From assembly GCA_963977495.1 (NCBI GenBank), contig CAXBOT010000001.1, forward strand, positions 744,001 to 808,000: 64,000 bases of DNA. Direction: 5' to 3'. Source of the stretch: UBA1672 sp963977495. Lineage in GTDB: Bacteria; Pseudomonadota; Alphaproteobacteria; Micavibrionales; Micavibrionaceae. The notes under the pieces were generated by a model. It saw only the letters and a list, made by a program, of their open reading frames with translations, was not told the DNA's origin and ran no database searches. The position numbers and the translations under genes are program-made. Shown here one piece after another: positions 52,684 through 62,164 of the stretch (the stretch's first letter is position 1; the number at the start of each line of letters is the position of its first letter).

Positions 52684-53307
52684 TTACTCGACAGTTTCTT
52701 TATGATCTTCGCGGATACCTGCCGCATTGATGAACACCATGACCTCATTGCCCATCTTACGAATGCCGATACGGTCAAGCCCGTATAACACACCAAAATC
52801 AGAGCGTTTAAACGTGCCATAAACCGAGAAAGACGCCACCTTGCGCCCCTGCGTTGTCATGCCGACATCATCATGGAACGTGACCTCCATCGTAAAGGGA
52901 TAGGTCATACCAACCAAGGTCATATCCCCCGTCACATCGGCGGTGATATCACTGGTTTTAACCACTTTGGTACTTTTGAATGTGACAATCGGATATTGCT
53001 GTACCTTGAGGATCTTTTCGCTGTCGATGATATCCTTGATGGTGTCTTCTTTATGCATCTTCTTATTGTACAAGGTATCCTTGGCGGCGATGGTGACATG
53101 CACATAAGATTGCTCCGGCTGCGCCTCGTCAAAATAAAATTCGCCCTGTATATCCTGAAAATCACCAATCAATAAATCCGCCTCGCACATCTTCGTGGCA
53201 AAGCGCACATTCGTTTGATCAGGATCAAGACGATACAGCGCCCCCTCCGCAAGGGCAGGGGAAGACAATACAAAGACAGCGCATAATGTGTATATCAAAT
53301 GTTTCAT
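52684..53307 (-). CDS. Periplasmic YceI family protein
   Basis: The 207-residue protein has a signal peptide (cleavage after ALA near residue 20) and the YceI lipocalin-like fold: ALYRLDPDQTNVRFATKM, FQDIQGEFYFDEAQPEQS, VTGDMTLVGMTYPFTMEV and the terminal FKRSDFGVLYGLDRIG. Members bind isoprenoid-type lipids, including quinones, in a hydrophobic barrel. Its stop is seven bases from that of the redoxin gene. Confidence 0.88.
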   Translation of the reverse strand: MKHLIYTLCAVFVLSSPALAEGALYRLDPDQTNVRFATKMCEADLLIGDFQDIQGEFYFDEAQPEQSYVHVTIAAKDTLYNKKMHKEDTIKDIIDSEKILKVQQYPIVTFKSTKVVKTSDITADVTGDMTLVGMTYPFTMEVTFHDDVGMTTQGRKVASFSVYGTFKRSDFGVLYGLDRIGIRKMGNEVMVFINAAGIREDHKETVE

Positions 53308-53489
53308 GAGAAAACTCTACTGCGGAATTTTTAATCGTTCAACACACTATGGGAATAATTGACATCCATTTTATGAAGAATGAGGGGATGACAACACATG
53401 CCCCCAAAGCATAAAATACCTATAGAAATTTACATACAACGTTGGGAAGAATAGTCTCACTTCTATTAATCAAGAGAAATAAAATTTAC

Positions 53490-54266
53490 ATGACGCCTTT
53501 AGAAACTCTCATTGTATCGTTAATATCAGCAATTATTGGTGCTCTGATTACTTGGTTTATGACACGTCTATCAAGTCGGAGAGCTCGTTTTATATATTCT
53601 GTTACGCACAACAGAGTTGGTATATCAACTGAGGATGAAATATTTGGTTCTGTTAAACTAATTCACAATGGCAAGGATGTAAAAAACTTATGGCTTTCGA
53701 ATGTAGAGATTAATAACACAAGCTTAAGGGACTTTCAAAATGTTCCTATTCAAATCGCAGTAAAAAGTCCGTCTGTAAAGTTGCTCAATCAAACCATACG
53801 AATTAACGACAGTTACCCCTCAAACGTATACCTCGACGACAAATACAAAGCCTTAATTTCTATCGACAAAAAAACTGGTCTTACAGAAAAACAAAAGAGC
53901 CTGTATTTTTCAACCAGAGAGTTCAACCTTCCTAATATCAACCGAGGCGACAAGATTAGAATCATGTTCTTGGTGGATGCCGAGGATACAAGTATACCAG
54001 AGCTTATTACAACAATTAACGCACCAGGCATCATTTGCAAATATCGACCGCTTGTAAACCTACCCTTAGATCTTAATCACACAATTTTGAGAGCAATTAA
54101 GTTTGGGCTGTTGATATCAGCACCATCTATAATCCTAATCGCAAATTACTTTGAAAACGCGACATATGCGGTACTTGCAAGTTGGATCTTAGGACTTTTG
54201 ACAGGTTCACTTGGTTTTATTATTTCAAAAATCTGGGACAGAATTCGTAAATTTCTTTTTGACTAA
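53490..54266 (+). CDS. AT-rich hypothetical membrane protein
   Basis: From the ATG at 53490 (after AAGAGAAA) the 258-residue product has an N-terminal helix (about 5-25), a large polar mainly beta region (about 30-195, including FGSVKLIHNGKDVKNLWLS), two close helices (about 205-245) and a basic tail. The beta region resembles accessory membrane proteins with an Ig-like domain, but no family is recognised. The gene is clearly richer in A and T than its neighbours, uses more AGA and ATA codons, and lies beside the 3' end of tRNA-Ser, all suggesting horizontal acquisition. Confidence 0.65.
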   Translation: MTPLETLIVSLISAIIGALITWFMTRLSSRRARFIYSVTHNRVGISTEDEIFGSVKLIHNGKDVKNLWLSNVEINNTSLRDFQNVPIQIAVKSPSVKLLNQTIRINDSYPSNVYLDDKYKALISIDKKTGLTEKQKSLYFSTREFNLPNINRGDKIRIMFLVDAEDTSIPELITTINAPGIICKYRPLVNLPLDLNHTILRAIKFGLLISAPSIILIANYFENATYAVLASWILGLLTGSLGFIISKIWDRIRKFLFD

Positions 54267-54297
54267 GAATATTGCACAAAATGTTATGCAGACAAAA

Positions 54298-54387
54298 TGG
54301 CGGACAGACAGGGATTCGAACCCTGGGTGGGCTCGCACCCACGCCGGTTTTCAAGACCGGTGCATTCAACCACTCTGCCATCTGTCC
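54298..54387 (-). tRNA. tRNA-Ser (anticodon UGA)
   Basis: On the minus strand a 90-base class II tRNA folds well. The acceptor GGACAGA pairs with TCTGTCC, followed by discriminator G and an encoded CCA. The anticodon loop CTTGAAA in the CCGGT/ACCGG stem gives UGA, a long variable arm (GTGGGTGCGAGCCCAC) is typical of serine tRNA, and the T-arm has GGTTCGAATCC. It decodes UCA and related serine codons. Confidence 0.97.
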
Positions 54388-54645
54388 AGCCTTAATGTGA
54401 TTTAGCATTGAATTAGGTTCATTTTGTAGCGATTATTAGGGCTGTCTGTCTAGTACAAAATCCAAAAATATACATTTATTTAAAATAACCACGCCGCAAT
54501 GAGGCATCTCCCCATTTTTCAGATCGTCTTGTGAGTTCTTTTCAATCTGCCCATGGTTTTATCTTGTTTGGATACAGATCGGCATTTATCGTTGGTGACC
54601 AAGTCAAAACTCTACAAGCGTGATTCGCTGGAACAGGAAGAATTT
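54388..54645. other. Intergenic region between tRNA-Ser and the lytic transglycosylase gene
   Basis: These 258 bases carry the upstream region of tRNA-Ser on the minus strand and that of the transglycosylase on the plus strand. An open frame from 54553 runs into the transglycosylase but lacks family similarity before 54646. Nothing else was recognised. Confidence 0.4.
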
Positions 54646-55626
54646 ATGCCTCGTACTTTACGCCTTTCTCTATATTTATGGGCGATATCAATGATTTTTG
54701 CGTCTGGCACATCGTACGCCAATGAGATGTCATTTGATTCATGGCTTACCGATTTCAAGAAAGAGGCCATCAAAAAGGGCATCTCGGAAAGCACCGTAGA
54801 GCAAGCAACAAAGGGCATCAAACCCATTCCGCGTATTATCGAGCTCGACCGCAAACAACCCGAAGGCACGATGACCTTTGCCAAATATCAACAACGCGTG
54901 ATCAGCGATGCCCGCATTGCGCAGGGCAGACGTCTTTATAAAGAACATCACGATCTTCTTCAGAAAACATCCGAAAAATATGGCGTTCCCGCGCAATTCA
55001 TCATTGCATTATGGGGCATTGAAACCAGCTATGGCAATAATACGGGCGGCTTCGGCGTTGTACCTGCGCTCGCGACCTTGGCCTATGACGGCAGAAGAAG
55101 CTCTTATTTCAGGGGGGAGCTTATAAATGCGCTTAAAATCCTTGATGAGGGGCATATCAGCCATGAAAACATGAAAGGCTCATGGGCGGGTGCGATGGGG
55201 CAAAATCAATTCATGCCCTCCAGCTTTAAAAGACTGGCTGTTGATGGCAATAATGACGGCAAACGTGACATCTGGACAAGCTTACCCGATGTTTTCGCCT
55301 CAACCGCCAATTACCTGAACAAAAGCGGCTGGAAAGAAGATGAACGCTGGGGGCGACGTGTGCGCTTGCCCGCAACCATGAAAGCCAACCAAATCGGCCT
55401 TGATATCAAACACGACCTTAAAACATGGAAAAAGATGGGCGTGACCCTACTGGGCGGTCAGGACATTCCCGTTGTCGATGGCATGATGGCCTCCGTTGTT
55501 GCGCCTGATGGTGTGAACGGCCCTGCCTATTTGGCTTATAATAATTACCGCGTGATTATGAAGTGGAATAAATCAACGTATTTCGCCACCTCTGTAGGCT
55601 TACTCGCCGACCAGATCGCACAATAA
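54646..55626 (+). CDS. Lytic murein transglycosylase, MltB family
   Basis: The enzyme cleaves peptidoglycan glycan strands with 1,6-anhydro formation. From the ATG at 54646 (AGGAAG six bases upstream) the 326-residue product has a signal peptide (about 1-22, cleavage after SYA) and the MltB domain: FDSWLTDFKKEAIKKGIS, the catalytic Glu in ALWGIETSYGNNTGGF, SWAGAMGQNQFMPSSFKRLA and NDGKRDIWTSLPDVFAS. There is no C-terminal peptidoglycan-binding domain. It lies next to rlpA and dacC, two more wall-processing genes. Confidence 0.92.
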   Translation: MPRTLRLSLYLWAISMIFASGTSYANEMSFDSWLTDFKKEAIKKGISESTVEQATKGIKPIPRIIELDRKQPEGTMTFAKYQQRVISDARIAQGRRLYKEHHDLLQKTSEKYGVPAQFIIALWGIETSYGNNTGGFGVVPALATLAYDGRRSSYFRGELINALKILDEGHISHENMKGSWAGAMGQNQFMPSSFKRLAVDGNNDGKRDIWTSLPDVFASTANYLNKSGWKEDERWGRRVRLPATMKANQIGLDIKHDLKTWKKMGVTLLGGQDIPVVDGMMASVVAPDGVNGPAYLAYNNYRVIMKWNKSTYFATSVGLLADQIAQ

Positions 55627-55676
55627 ATAACGCAATATGTCACTTTGATATGTTGTATTTTTTAACCGGAGTAACA

Positions 55677-56660
55677 ATGTTTATAAAAAGATCCCCCCGT
55701 GTCCTGTTCGTTTTTTCAATCTGCACCATGCTGCTTATGAGCGGGTGCTCGGAAATAGAACTGGCCTCACATTTCGGTAAAAAAGTGACCGGCAGTCAGG
55801 TTCAAAGCAAAGGCTCATATAAGGTTGGCTCGCCCTATACCATCAAAGGCGTCAGATATTACCCTGCGGTTGATTACAGTTACAACGAAACAGGAATCGC
55901 ATCATGGTACGGCCCGAACTTTCATGGCAAAACAACCGCCAATGGTGAGCGTTTTGATGAAAACGAATTAACGGCGGCGCATAAAACTCTGCCACTGCCC
56001 AGTATTGTACGCGTGACCAATCTGGAAAACGGACGCTCATTGATCGTGCGTGTGAATGATCGCGGCCCCTATGCCCAAGGACGGATCATTGATTTATCCA
56101 AACGCTCTGCCGAATTGCTGGGCTTTAAAAACAAAGGCGTGGCGAAAGTACGCGTGCAAGTTTTAAAGCCGGAAAGCATCATGGTTGCCAATGTCGCGAA
56201 AAAAGGACAAAGCACAAACGGCATGGAAGTGCCCATGAACCGCCCAACCTATAAATCACCGACCATACAGCACGCCTCCGTTCAAAATGCTTCGATGCAA
56301 AGCGCGGCGCCGACGCCTGTGCAAAAACAAGTGCTGTCACAAGCCAGCACGGCCAACGCACAAACAATTCCGGGTCATGTGAAAAACGGCGATTTCTATC
56401 CTGACCCTGTGATTTCGGAATATCCGGTTGTCGCCCAACCCATGTTTATTCAGGCCGGCTCTTTCTCCTCACGTGAAGCCGCGATGCGCTATGCGAGTTC
56501 TTTAGACCAATATGGGCGGGCGCAAATCTATCCCGCCACCGTCAATAACAAGCAATATTACCGCGTACGCTTTCCGGTGGAGAGCGTCAGCGCAGCGGAT
56601 TCCTTGCTCAGTAAATTAATCAGCGGCGGATTTAAAAATGCTCTGATAGTGGTGGATTAA
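55677..56660 (+). CDS. rlpA: RlpA septal lipoprotein, DPBB and SPOR domains
   Basis: RlpA is an outer-membrane lipoprotein that, in some bacteria, cleaves denuded glycans at the septum. From the ATG at 55677 (GGAG site) the 327-residue protein has a lipobox LMSGC, a double-psi beta-barrel (about 75-165: GIASWYGPNFHGKTTANGER, LTAAHKTLPLPSIVRVTN, VRVNDRGPYAQGRIIDLS), a Gln/Ala/Ser-rich linker and a C-terminal SPOR domain (about 253-327, IQAGSFSSREAA). Confidence 0.93.
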   Translation: MFIKRSPRVLFVFSICTMLLMSGCSEIELASHFGKKVTGSQVQSKGSYKVGSPYTIKGVRYYPAVDYSYNETGIASWYGPNFHGKTTANGERFDENELTAAHKTLPLPSIVRVTNLENGRSLIVRVNDRGPYAQGRIIDLSKRSAELLGFKNKGVAKVRVQVLKPESIMVANVAKKGQSTNGMEVPMNRPTYKSPTIQHASVQNASMQSAAPTPVQKQVLSQASTANAQTIPGHVKNGDFYPDPVISEYPVVAQPMFIQAGSFSSREAAMRYASSLDQYGRAQIYPATVNNKQYYRVRFPVESVSAADSLLSKLISGGFKNALIVVD

Positions 56661-56712
56661 AAAGCCAAGCCATGTTTGAATGTGTCCAAAGGACAGGAAA
56701 GGGGTTTTTGCC

Positions 56713-57876
56713 GTGAAGTATTTTTTCAACATCATCTGCTTATGCGCTCTCATGATCTATACAGGATCAGGAATAAGGCCCGCCCACGCATCAGACGGGG
56801 CAATGACCACACTGGCGCAGCAAGCCATTATCGTTGATTATGATACAGGCACTGTGCTGTTTGAAAAAAATGCTGATGAGCATATGCCTACATCCTCCAT
56901 GAGCAAGGTCATGACCATGTATCTCGTGTTTGATGCCTTGAAGAAGGGTGACATCCGACTCGATGATGAATTTCTTGTCAGTGAAAAGGCATGGAAAAAG
57001 GGCGGCTCTAAAATGTTCGTCCCTGTCGGTAAAAAGGTGAAGATCGAGGATCTTATTCGCGGCGTTCTGATACAATCAGGCAATGACGCTACGATTGTTC
57101 TTGCCGAAGGTCTGGCAGGCAATGAAGATAATTTCGCGCTCGCCCTTAACAGAAAAGCCAAAGAATTGGGCATGACAAACAGCCATTTCATGAATGCAAG
57201 CGGCTGGCCTGACCCTGATCATTATTCCACAGCGCGCGATCTTGCCACAATGGCGACCGCGACCATCAGAAATTTCCCTGATTATTACGGCTATTATTCA
57301 GAAAAAGAATTCAAATATAGCGGCATAAGCCAACCAAACCGCAACCCTTTATTACAGGCCAATATCGGCGCGGATGGTATGAAAACAGGCCACACCGAAG
57401 ATGGCGGCTATGGCCTCATCGGCTCGGGCTTAAGCAAAGACGGGCGCCGCGTTGTCATGGTTTTAAACGGCATGAGCAGCAAAGCCGAACGCAAGAATGA
57501 AGGCAGACGTTTATTGCAATGGGGCTTGAACGGTTTCAAAACGGTTTCCCTGTTTAAGGATGAAAAAATCCTTGGTGAAGCGCCTGTTTATCTTGGTATA
57601 AATACGCAAGTCCCTCTGCAAGCAAAAGAAGCTGTGCAGTTTGTCGTCCCTAAAATTTTCTCCCGCGATTTAAAAGTTGAAATCCAATATGACTCACCGC
57701 TAAAAGCCCCCATCGAAAAGGGACAAGAAGTCGGCGTTGTTAAGGTGCATATCCCCAAGGGCGAAATTATAGAAGTGCCGTTGATTGCGACGCGCAATGT
57801 TGGTGAGCTTGGCTTCTTCCCAAGGCTGATACAAAAGGCGCGCTTGCTCACAACAGGGCAGGGGAAGTTTAACTAA
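56713..57876 (+). CDS. dacC: D-alanyl-D-alanine carboxypeptidase (PBP5/6 family)
   Basis: The enzyme trims pentapeptide stems of peptidoglycan. The GTG at 56713 is favoured over ATG 56680: AGGAAAGGGG is about ten bases upstream and a clean signal peptide results (cleavage near PAHA-S). The 387-residue product has the SxxK motif in PTSSMSKVMTMYLVFDAL, the SGN motif in LIQSGNDATIVLAEGLAG, KTG in GMKTGHTEDGGYGLIGSG, and the C-terminal PBP5 beta domain (about 275-365) with an amphipathic end. It overlaps tmk by one base. Confidence 0.93.
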   Translation: MKYFFNIICLCALMIYTGSGIRPAHASDGAMTTLAQQAIIVDYDTGTVLFEKNADEHMPTSSMSKVMTMYLVFDALKKGDIRLDDEFLVSEKAWKKGGSKMFVPVGKKVKIEDLIRGVLIQSGNDATIVLAEGLAGNEDNFALALNRKAKELGMTNSHFMNASGWPDPDHYSTARDLATMATATIRNFPDYYGYYSEKEFKYSGISQPNRNPLLQANIGADGMKTGHTEDGGYGLIGSGLSKDGRRVVMVLNGMSSKAERKNEGRRLLQWGLNGFKTVSLFKDEKILGEAPVYLGINTQVPLQAKEAVQFVVPKIFSRDLKVEIQYDSPLKAPIEKGQEVGVVKVHIPKGEIIEVPLIATRNVGELGFFPRLIQKARLLTTGQGKFN

Positions 57877-58547
57877 TGGCTACTCACGAACAACGCGGCT
57901 TCTTTATCACGCTTGAGGGCGGTGAAGGATCAGGTAAAACATCGCAAATAAATCAGTTGGCGGCACACCTGACAGAGCAGGGACACAAGGTTGTAACAAC
58001 CCGCGAGCCCGGCGGCACGCCCGAAGCGGAAAACATTCGTGACCTGCTGGTTCAACGTGATGGCGGTGACTGGAGCCCGGTGGCCGAAGTCCTTCTCATC
58101 TTCGCTGCGCGCATTATGCATATTCAAAATGTGATTCAACCTGCGCTGGATGACGGCAAGATTGTTATTTGTGATCGCTTTACCGATTCCACTTTGGCAT
58201 ATCAGGGCTATGGCCACGGCCTCGACATTCAGAAAATCAAAGACGTTCAAACCATCACAATCGAAGATTTTGCGCCTGATTTAACGTTCATTCTGGATAT
58301 TGATATCAATATCGGCTTGGAACGATCAAAAAAACGTCTGGCAGCCGATAAAGGGTACGAACAAACCGAAGATCGTTTCGAACGTCTGGATAGCGCATTC
58401 CACGAACGCTTGCGTCAGGGCTTCCTTGATATTGCGGCGCAGGATACGGCGCGCTGTCATGTTGAAGATGCCTCACAGCCGATAGAGCTTGTGTCTGAGG
58501 CTATAAAACGTATAGCCTTAGAACGGATCAAAGATATTAAAGGGTAA
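57876..58547 (+). CDS. tmk: Thymidylate kinase
   Basis: Tmk phosphorylates dTMP to dTDP. The 223-residue protein has the P-loop GGEGSGKTSQ, TREPGGTPEAENIR, the DRF motif CDRFTDSTLAYQGYG and a lid region SKKRLAADKGYEQTEDRFE. The start codon overlaps the dacC stop. The order tmk-holB-metG-tatD is standard in alphaproteobacteria. Confidence 0.96.
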   Translation: MATHEQRGFFITLEGGEGSGKTSQINQLAAHLTEQGHKVVTTREPGGTPEAENIRDLLVQRDGGDWSPVAEVLLIFAARIMHIQNVIQPALDDGKIVICDRFTDSTLAYQGYGHGLDIQKIKDVQTITIEDFAPDLTFILDIDINIGLERSKKRLAADKGYEQTEDRFERLDSAFHERLRQGFLDIAAQDTARCHVEDASQPIELVSEAIKRIALERIKDIKG

Positions 58548-58556
58548 TGGCATATT

Positions 58557-59717
58557 ATGAGTCTGTTTGGCGACGATGATATTCTGGTAGAGGACACAAG
58601 CGCGCAAAATGCTGCCTCTGCTATGCCCAAAATCCACGCGCCGAATGACCCGAAATCATCCCCTTTTTGCCTCGGGCATGATCATGCGGAAAAGCTCTTC
58701 ATTGATCTGTACAAAAAAAACAACCTACCGCATGCCATGATTTTTTCAGGTCTGGAAGGCATTGGCAAAACCACAATGGCCTTTCGCCTTGCACGCTTTT
58801 TATTGAAACACGGTAAAGGCGGGGGCGCCGCCGCAGCCGGATTATTCGGCGAAGATTTGCCGCAGGAAATCACCTCCATGGATGTGGATGCCGACGATCC
58901 GGTCTTCCGCCGCATTGTTTCAGGCGGGCATGCAGATTTGCTCCATATTCATCGGCTCCATGATCCCAAAAAAGACAAACAAGATGCCAATTTAAAAGTT
59001 GAAACACTGCGCAGAATAGAACCCTTCCTCAGAAAGACATCCTCCGAAGGGGGCTGGCGCGTTGTGGTTGTTGAAGATGCCGACACCATGAACAGAAACG
59101 CCCAAAACGCCATTTTAAAAATTCTGGAAGAACCACCGGCCAATGTTCTGATCATCCTGATTACGCATCGTCCGGGTATGCTTATCCCGACCATCCATTC
59201 GCGCGCGCGCATGGTTCCGTTTTTACCACTGAATGTTGATATCATGGATGATCTGCTGCATAAGCAAGGCTATAGCGTCTCCACCGAGGACATGGAAACA
59301 TTATGCGCTCTATCAGAGGGCAGTGTCGGCGCAGCATTGAAATATCTGGAAAATGACGGGCTGGATATGCTCAAAGATATTATGGCTCACATTGCCTTTG
59401 CCGCCAGCGCGCAGCCCCATAAAATCCATGCCTTCGCCGCAACCTTATCCGCCCCATCACAAGATAAACAATACCGCATGTTCTGCGATATCATACAGCG
59501 CGTATTACGCACATTGGTCTTTATAAAGGCACGCGGGCAGAGCGCGATACCGGCGCATCTGGACACTGAAATCATACGCAATATGATGGATGATTATTCA
59601 CTGGAACGCCTTCTTGGAACATCCGATGCCTTGAAAACTCATTTTCAGCGCGTTGAATTTTCAAATCTTGATCGCCGTGATGCTGTACGTTCTGCTTTTC
59701 TTATGATAAGTCAATAA
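58557..59717 (+). CDS. holB: DNA polymerase III delta-prime subunit
   Basis: Delta-prime is part of the clamp-loader complex. The 386-residue AAA+ protein has an N-terminal extension of about 35 residues, FSGLEGIGKTTMAFRLARFL (Walker A), a central segment VVVEDADTMNRNAQNAILKI (Walker B and sensor region), EEPPANVLIILITHRPG and SRARMVPFLPLN. The SRC motif of clamp-loader ATPases is SRA here, as is common in alphaproteobacterial HolB. It lies between tmk and metG. Confidence 0.93.
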   Translation: MSLFGDDDILVEDTSAQNAASAMPKIHAPNDPKSSPFCLGHDHAEKLFIDLYKKNNLPHAMIFSGLEGIGKTTMAFRLARFLLKHGKGGGAAAAGLFGEDLPQEITSMDVDADDPVFRRIVSGGHADLLHIHRLHDPKKDKQDANLKVETLRRIEPFLRKTSSEGGWRVVVVEDADTMNRNAQNAILKILEEPPANVLIILITHRPGMLIPTIHSRARMVPFLPLNVDIMDDLLHKQGYSVSTEDMETLCALSEGSVGAALKYLENDGLDMLKDIMAHIAFAASAQPHKIHAFAATLSAPSQDKQYRMFCDIIQRVLRTLVFIKARGQSAIPAHLDTEIIRNMMDDYSLERLLGTSDALKTHFQRVEFSNLDRRDAVRSAFLMISQ

Positions 59718-59745
59718 CAAGCCACGCGTTTCAGGAGCAAAAGAT

Positions 59746-61311
59746 TTGAGTTCAAAAACCCCTTTTTATATCACAACAGCAATTTCATACGTCAATGGCG
59801 TGCCACATTTGGGGCATGCCTATGAATCAATCCTGACGGATGTTCTTGCGCGTTTCAAACGTTTGGACGGGTATGATGTTAAATTTCTGACCGGAACAGA
59901 TGAGCACGGCGAAAAAGTCGCGCAGACTGCAGAAACAAACGGCATGGCGCCGAAGGACTTCGCCGACCAAAATGCCCACATCTTTGAAGAAATGACCAAG
60001 AAGCTCGGCATTTCCAATGATGACTTTATCCGCACAACGCAAGAGCGTCACTATACCGCCTCGCAAGCCATGTGGGAAAAGCTGAAAGATAACGGCGACA
60101 TTTATCTGGGACAGTATGAGGGCTGGTACTCCGTTCGGGAGGAAGCCTATTTCACGGAAGATGAACTCACAACCGCCGATGACGGAGAGAAATACACACC
60201 GCTGGGGACAGAGGTTAAGTGGGTGGAGGAAGAAAGCTATTTCTTCAAACTGTCATCCTATACTGACCGCTTGATTGATTACTATTCCGCCAATTTAGAT
60301 GCCGTACAGCCCGCATCGCGCATGAATGAAATTATGAGTTTTCTAAAGCAAGAGGGCGGATTGAGCGATCTTTCAATCTCACGCCATAAAAGCCGCCTTC
60401 AATGGGGTATTCCTGTGCCTAATGATGACAACCATGTCATGTATGTTTGGCTGGATGCACTGACCAACTATATCACCGCAATCGGCTATCCTGACGAAGA
60501 CACGGATGATTTCAAAAAATTCTGGCCTGCCAATTACCATGTGATCGGCAAGGATATCACGCGCTTTCACGCCATTTACTGGCCAGCCTTTTTAATGGCG
60601 GCGCATTTGCCGTTGCCCGATACTATTTTTGCGCATGGCTTTATCAATGTTGGCGGCGCGAAGATGTCAAAATCTGTCGGTAATGTTCTATCGCCCGATG
60701 ATCTGGTCGACACATACGGTCTGGATCAAATTCGTTACTTCCTCATGCGTGAAGTCGCGCATGGTAATGACGGAAATTTCTCGCACGAGCAAGCCGTACA
60801 GCGGATCAACGCCGATCTTGCCAATGGTCTTGGAAATTTGGCGCAGCGCACGCTCTCAATGATTTATAAAAATTGCGAGGCAGCAATCCCCGCGCCCAAC
60901 GCGTTAAACGAAGATGATGAAGCGTTGCTACGCAAGGCTTACGTTCTGGTTGAACATGCGCGCCAGCCCTTTGACGAGATGAAAATCAACCGCGCCCTTG
61001 AACATATATGGAGCGTCGTCAGCGATTGTGATGTCTATATTGACGCCCAAGCGCCATGGGCATTAAAACGCACAGACATTGAACGCATGAAAACCGTTTT
61101 ATACGTTCTCGCAGAGGTCATAAGATGCCTCGCCATTATCGTGCAACCCGTTGTGCCGCACTGCGCGCCCAAAATTCTGGATCAAATGAAAATAACGGAA
61201 TCAGAGCGTATGTTCGCCCATATTGCAAAAGAGTACGCCTTAAAAAGCGGTGTAGAAATCGACAAACCCGAAGGCGTGTTCCCCCGCATCGTTGAAGAAG
61301 AGGCCGCATAA
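59746..61311 (+). CDS. metG: Methionyl-tRNA synthetase
   Basis: The class I synthetase charges tRNA-Met. The 521-residue protein has the HIGH-type motif VPHLGHAYE, TGTDEHGEKV, KMSKS in GGAKMSKSVGNV and an anticodon-binding helical domain (about 385-500). It lacks zinc-knuckle cysteines in the connective region and has no C-terminal tRNA-binding (Arc1-like) domain, which is the short alphaproteobacterial form. The start is TTG at 59746 with CAGGAG upstream. Confidence 0.97.
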   Translation: MSSKTPFYITTAISYVNGVPHLGHAYESILTDVLARFKRLDGYDVKFLTGTDEHGEKVAQTAETNGMAPKDFADQNAHIFEEMTKKLGISNDDFIRTTQERHYTASQAMWEKLKDNGDIYLGQYEGWYSVREEAYFTEDELTTADDGEKYTPLGTEVKWVEEESYFFKLSSYTDRLIDYYSANLDAVQPASRMNEIMSFLKQEGGLSDLSISRHKSRLQWGIPVPNDDNHVMYVWLDALTNYITAIGYPDEDTDDFKKFWPANYHVIGKDITRFHAIYWPAFLMAAHLPLPDTIFAHGFINVGGAKMSKSVGNVLSPDDLVDTYGLDQIRYFLMREVAHGNDGNFSHEQAVQRINADLANGLGNLAQRTLSMIYKNCEAAIPAPNALNEDDEALLRKAYVLVEHARQPFDEMKINRALEHIWSVVSDCDVYIDAQAPWALKRTDIERMKTVLYVLAEVIRCLAIIVQPVVPHCAPKILDQMKITESERMFAHIAKEYALKSGVEIDKPEGVFPRIVEEEAA

Positions 61312-61366
61312 ATGACGCTTTATCTGCCGATGATCACTCTGACACAAACAATAACAGGCGGGCTTT

Positions 61367-62164
61367 ATGTGGATTGATTCCCATTGCCATCTTAATCATT
61401 CCGGCATTCAGGAAAAAGGCGATCCTGATGCGATCATCGCGGCAGCCAAGCAGAGCGGTGTTGATGGCATGGTGACCATTTGTTGCCGCATGTCCGAAGA
61501 AATTGACACGCTGCTTGAGATTACAAACACCCATGACAATGTCTGGTGTAGTATCGGCACACACCCCCATGACGCAGGCTTAGACGCGGAGAAGGCCTTC
61601 TCTCAGGGGCGCATTGCAGAACTGGCGCGCGCCAATGATAATGTCATCGCCATTGGCGAAACAGGGCTGGATTATTTTTACGACAATTCCCCAAGACCCG
61701 ATCAACAGGATTCATTTCGCAAACATATCCGCGCCTGTATTGAAACCGATCTGCCCATGGTCGTGCACACACGCGACGCCGAACAAGACACCGCCGCCAT
61801 TATGAAGGAGGAGGGACAGGGCACGAACCTGTCCGGTGTCATGCATTGTTTCAGCTCGTCACAATGGCTGGCAGAGCAGGCACTTGATATGGGGTTTTAT
61901 GTTTCCTTTTCCGGCATCGTCACATTCAAAAAGGCCGATGAACTGCGCGCAACGGCAAAGATTGTTCCCCTTGATAAAGTGCTCGTGGAAACCGACGCGC
62001 CGTTTTTAGCGCCCATGCCCCATCGCGGCAAAACCAATGAGCCGGCCTATGTCGCGCAGACGGGGGCGTTCCTCGCCGATCTTTATGGGCTGGAGGTTGA
62101 AGAGTTTGCCAAAATAACCACTGATAATTTCTTCCGATTGTTTAAAAAGGCGAAAACTATATGA
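61367..62164 (+). CDS. tatD: TatD-family metal-dependent DNase
   Basis: The 265-residue TIM-barrel hydrolase has MWIDSHCHLNH (first metal ligands), IGETGLDYFYD, MVVHTRDAEQDTA, GVMHCFSSS and VETDAPFLAPMPHRGKTNEP. TatD proteins are 3'-5' exonucleases with roles in DNA repair or RNA and tRNA turnover. It follows metG by 55 bases and overlaps the next gene by four bases. Confidence 0.94.
   Translation: MWIDSHCHLNHSGIQEKGDPDAIIAAAKQSGVDGMVTICCRMSEEIDTLLEITNTHDNVWCSIGTHPHDAGLDAEKAFSQGRIAELARANDNVIAIGETGLDYFYDNSPRPDQQDSFRKHIRACIETDLPMVVHTRDAEQDTAAIMKEEGQGTNLSGVMHCFSSSQWLAEQALDMGFYVSFSGIVTFKKADELRATAKIVPLDKVLVETDAPFLAPMPHRGKTNEPAYVAQTGAFLADLYGLEVEEFAKITTDNFFRLFKKAKTI

Noticed and set aside
54240..54400. 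Integrative-element attachment site at tRNA-Ser
   Set aside because: No direct repeat of the tRNA 3' end was found in 53308-54297 and there is no integrase gene, so an att site cannot be supported.
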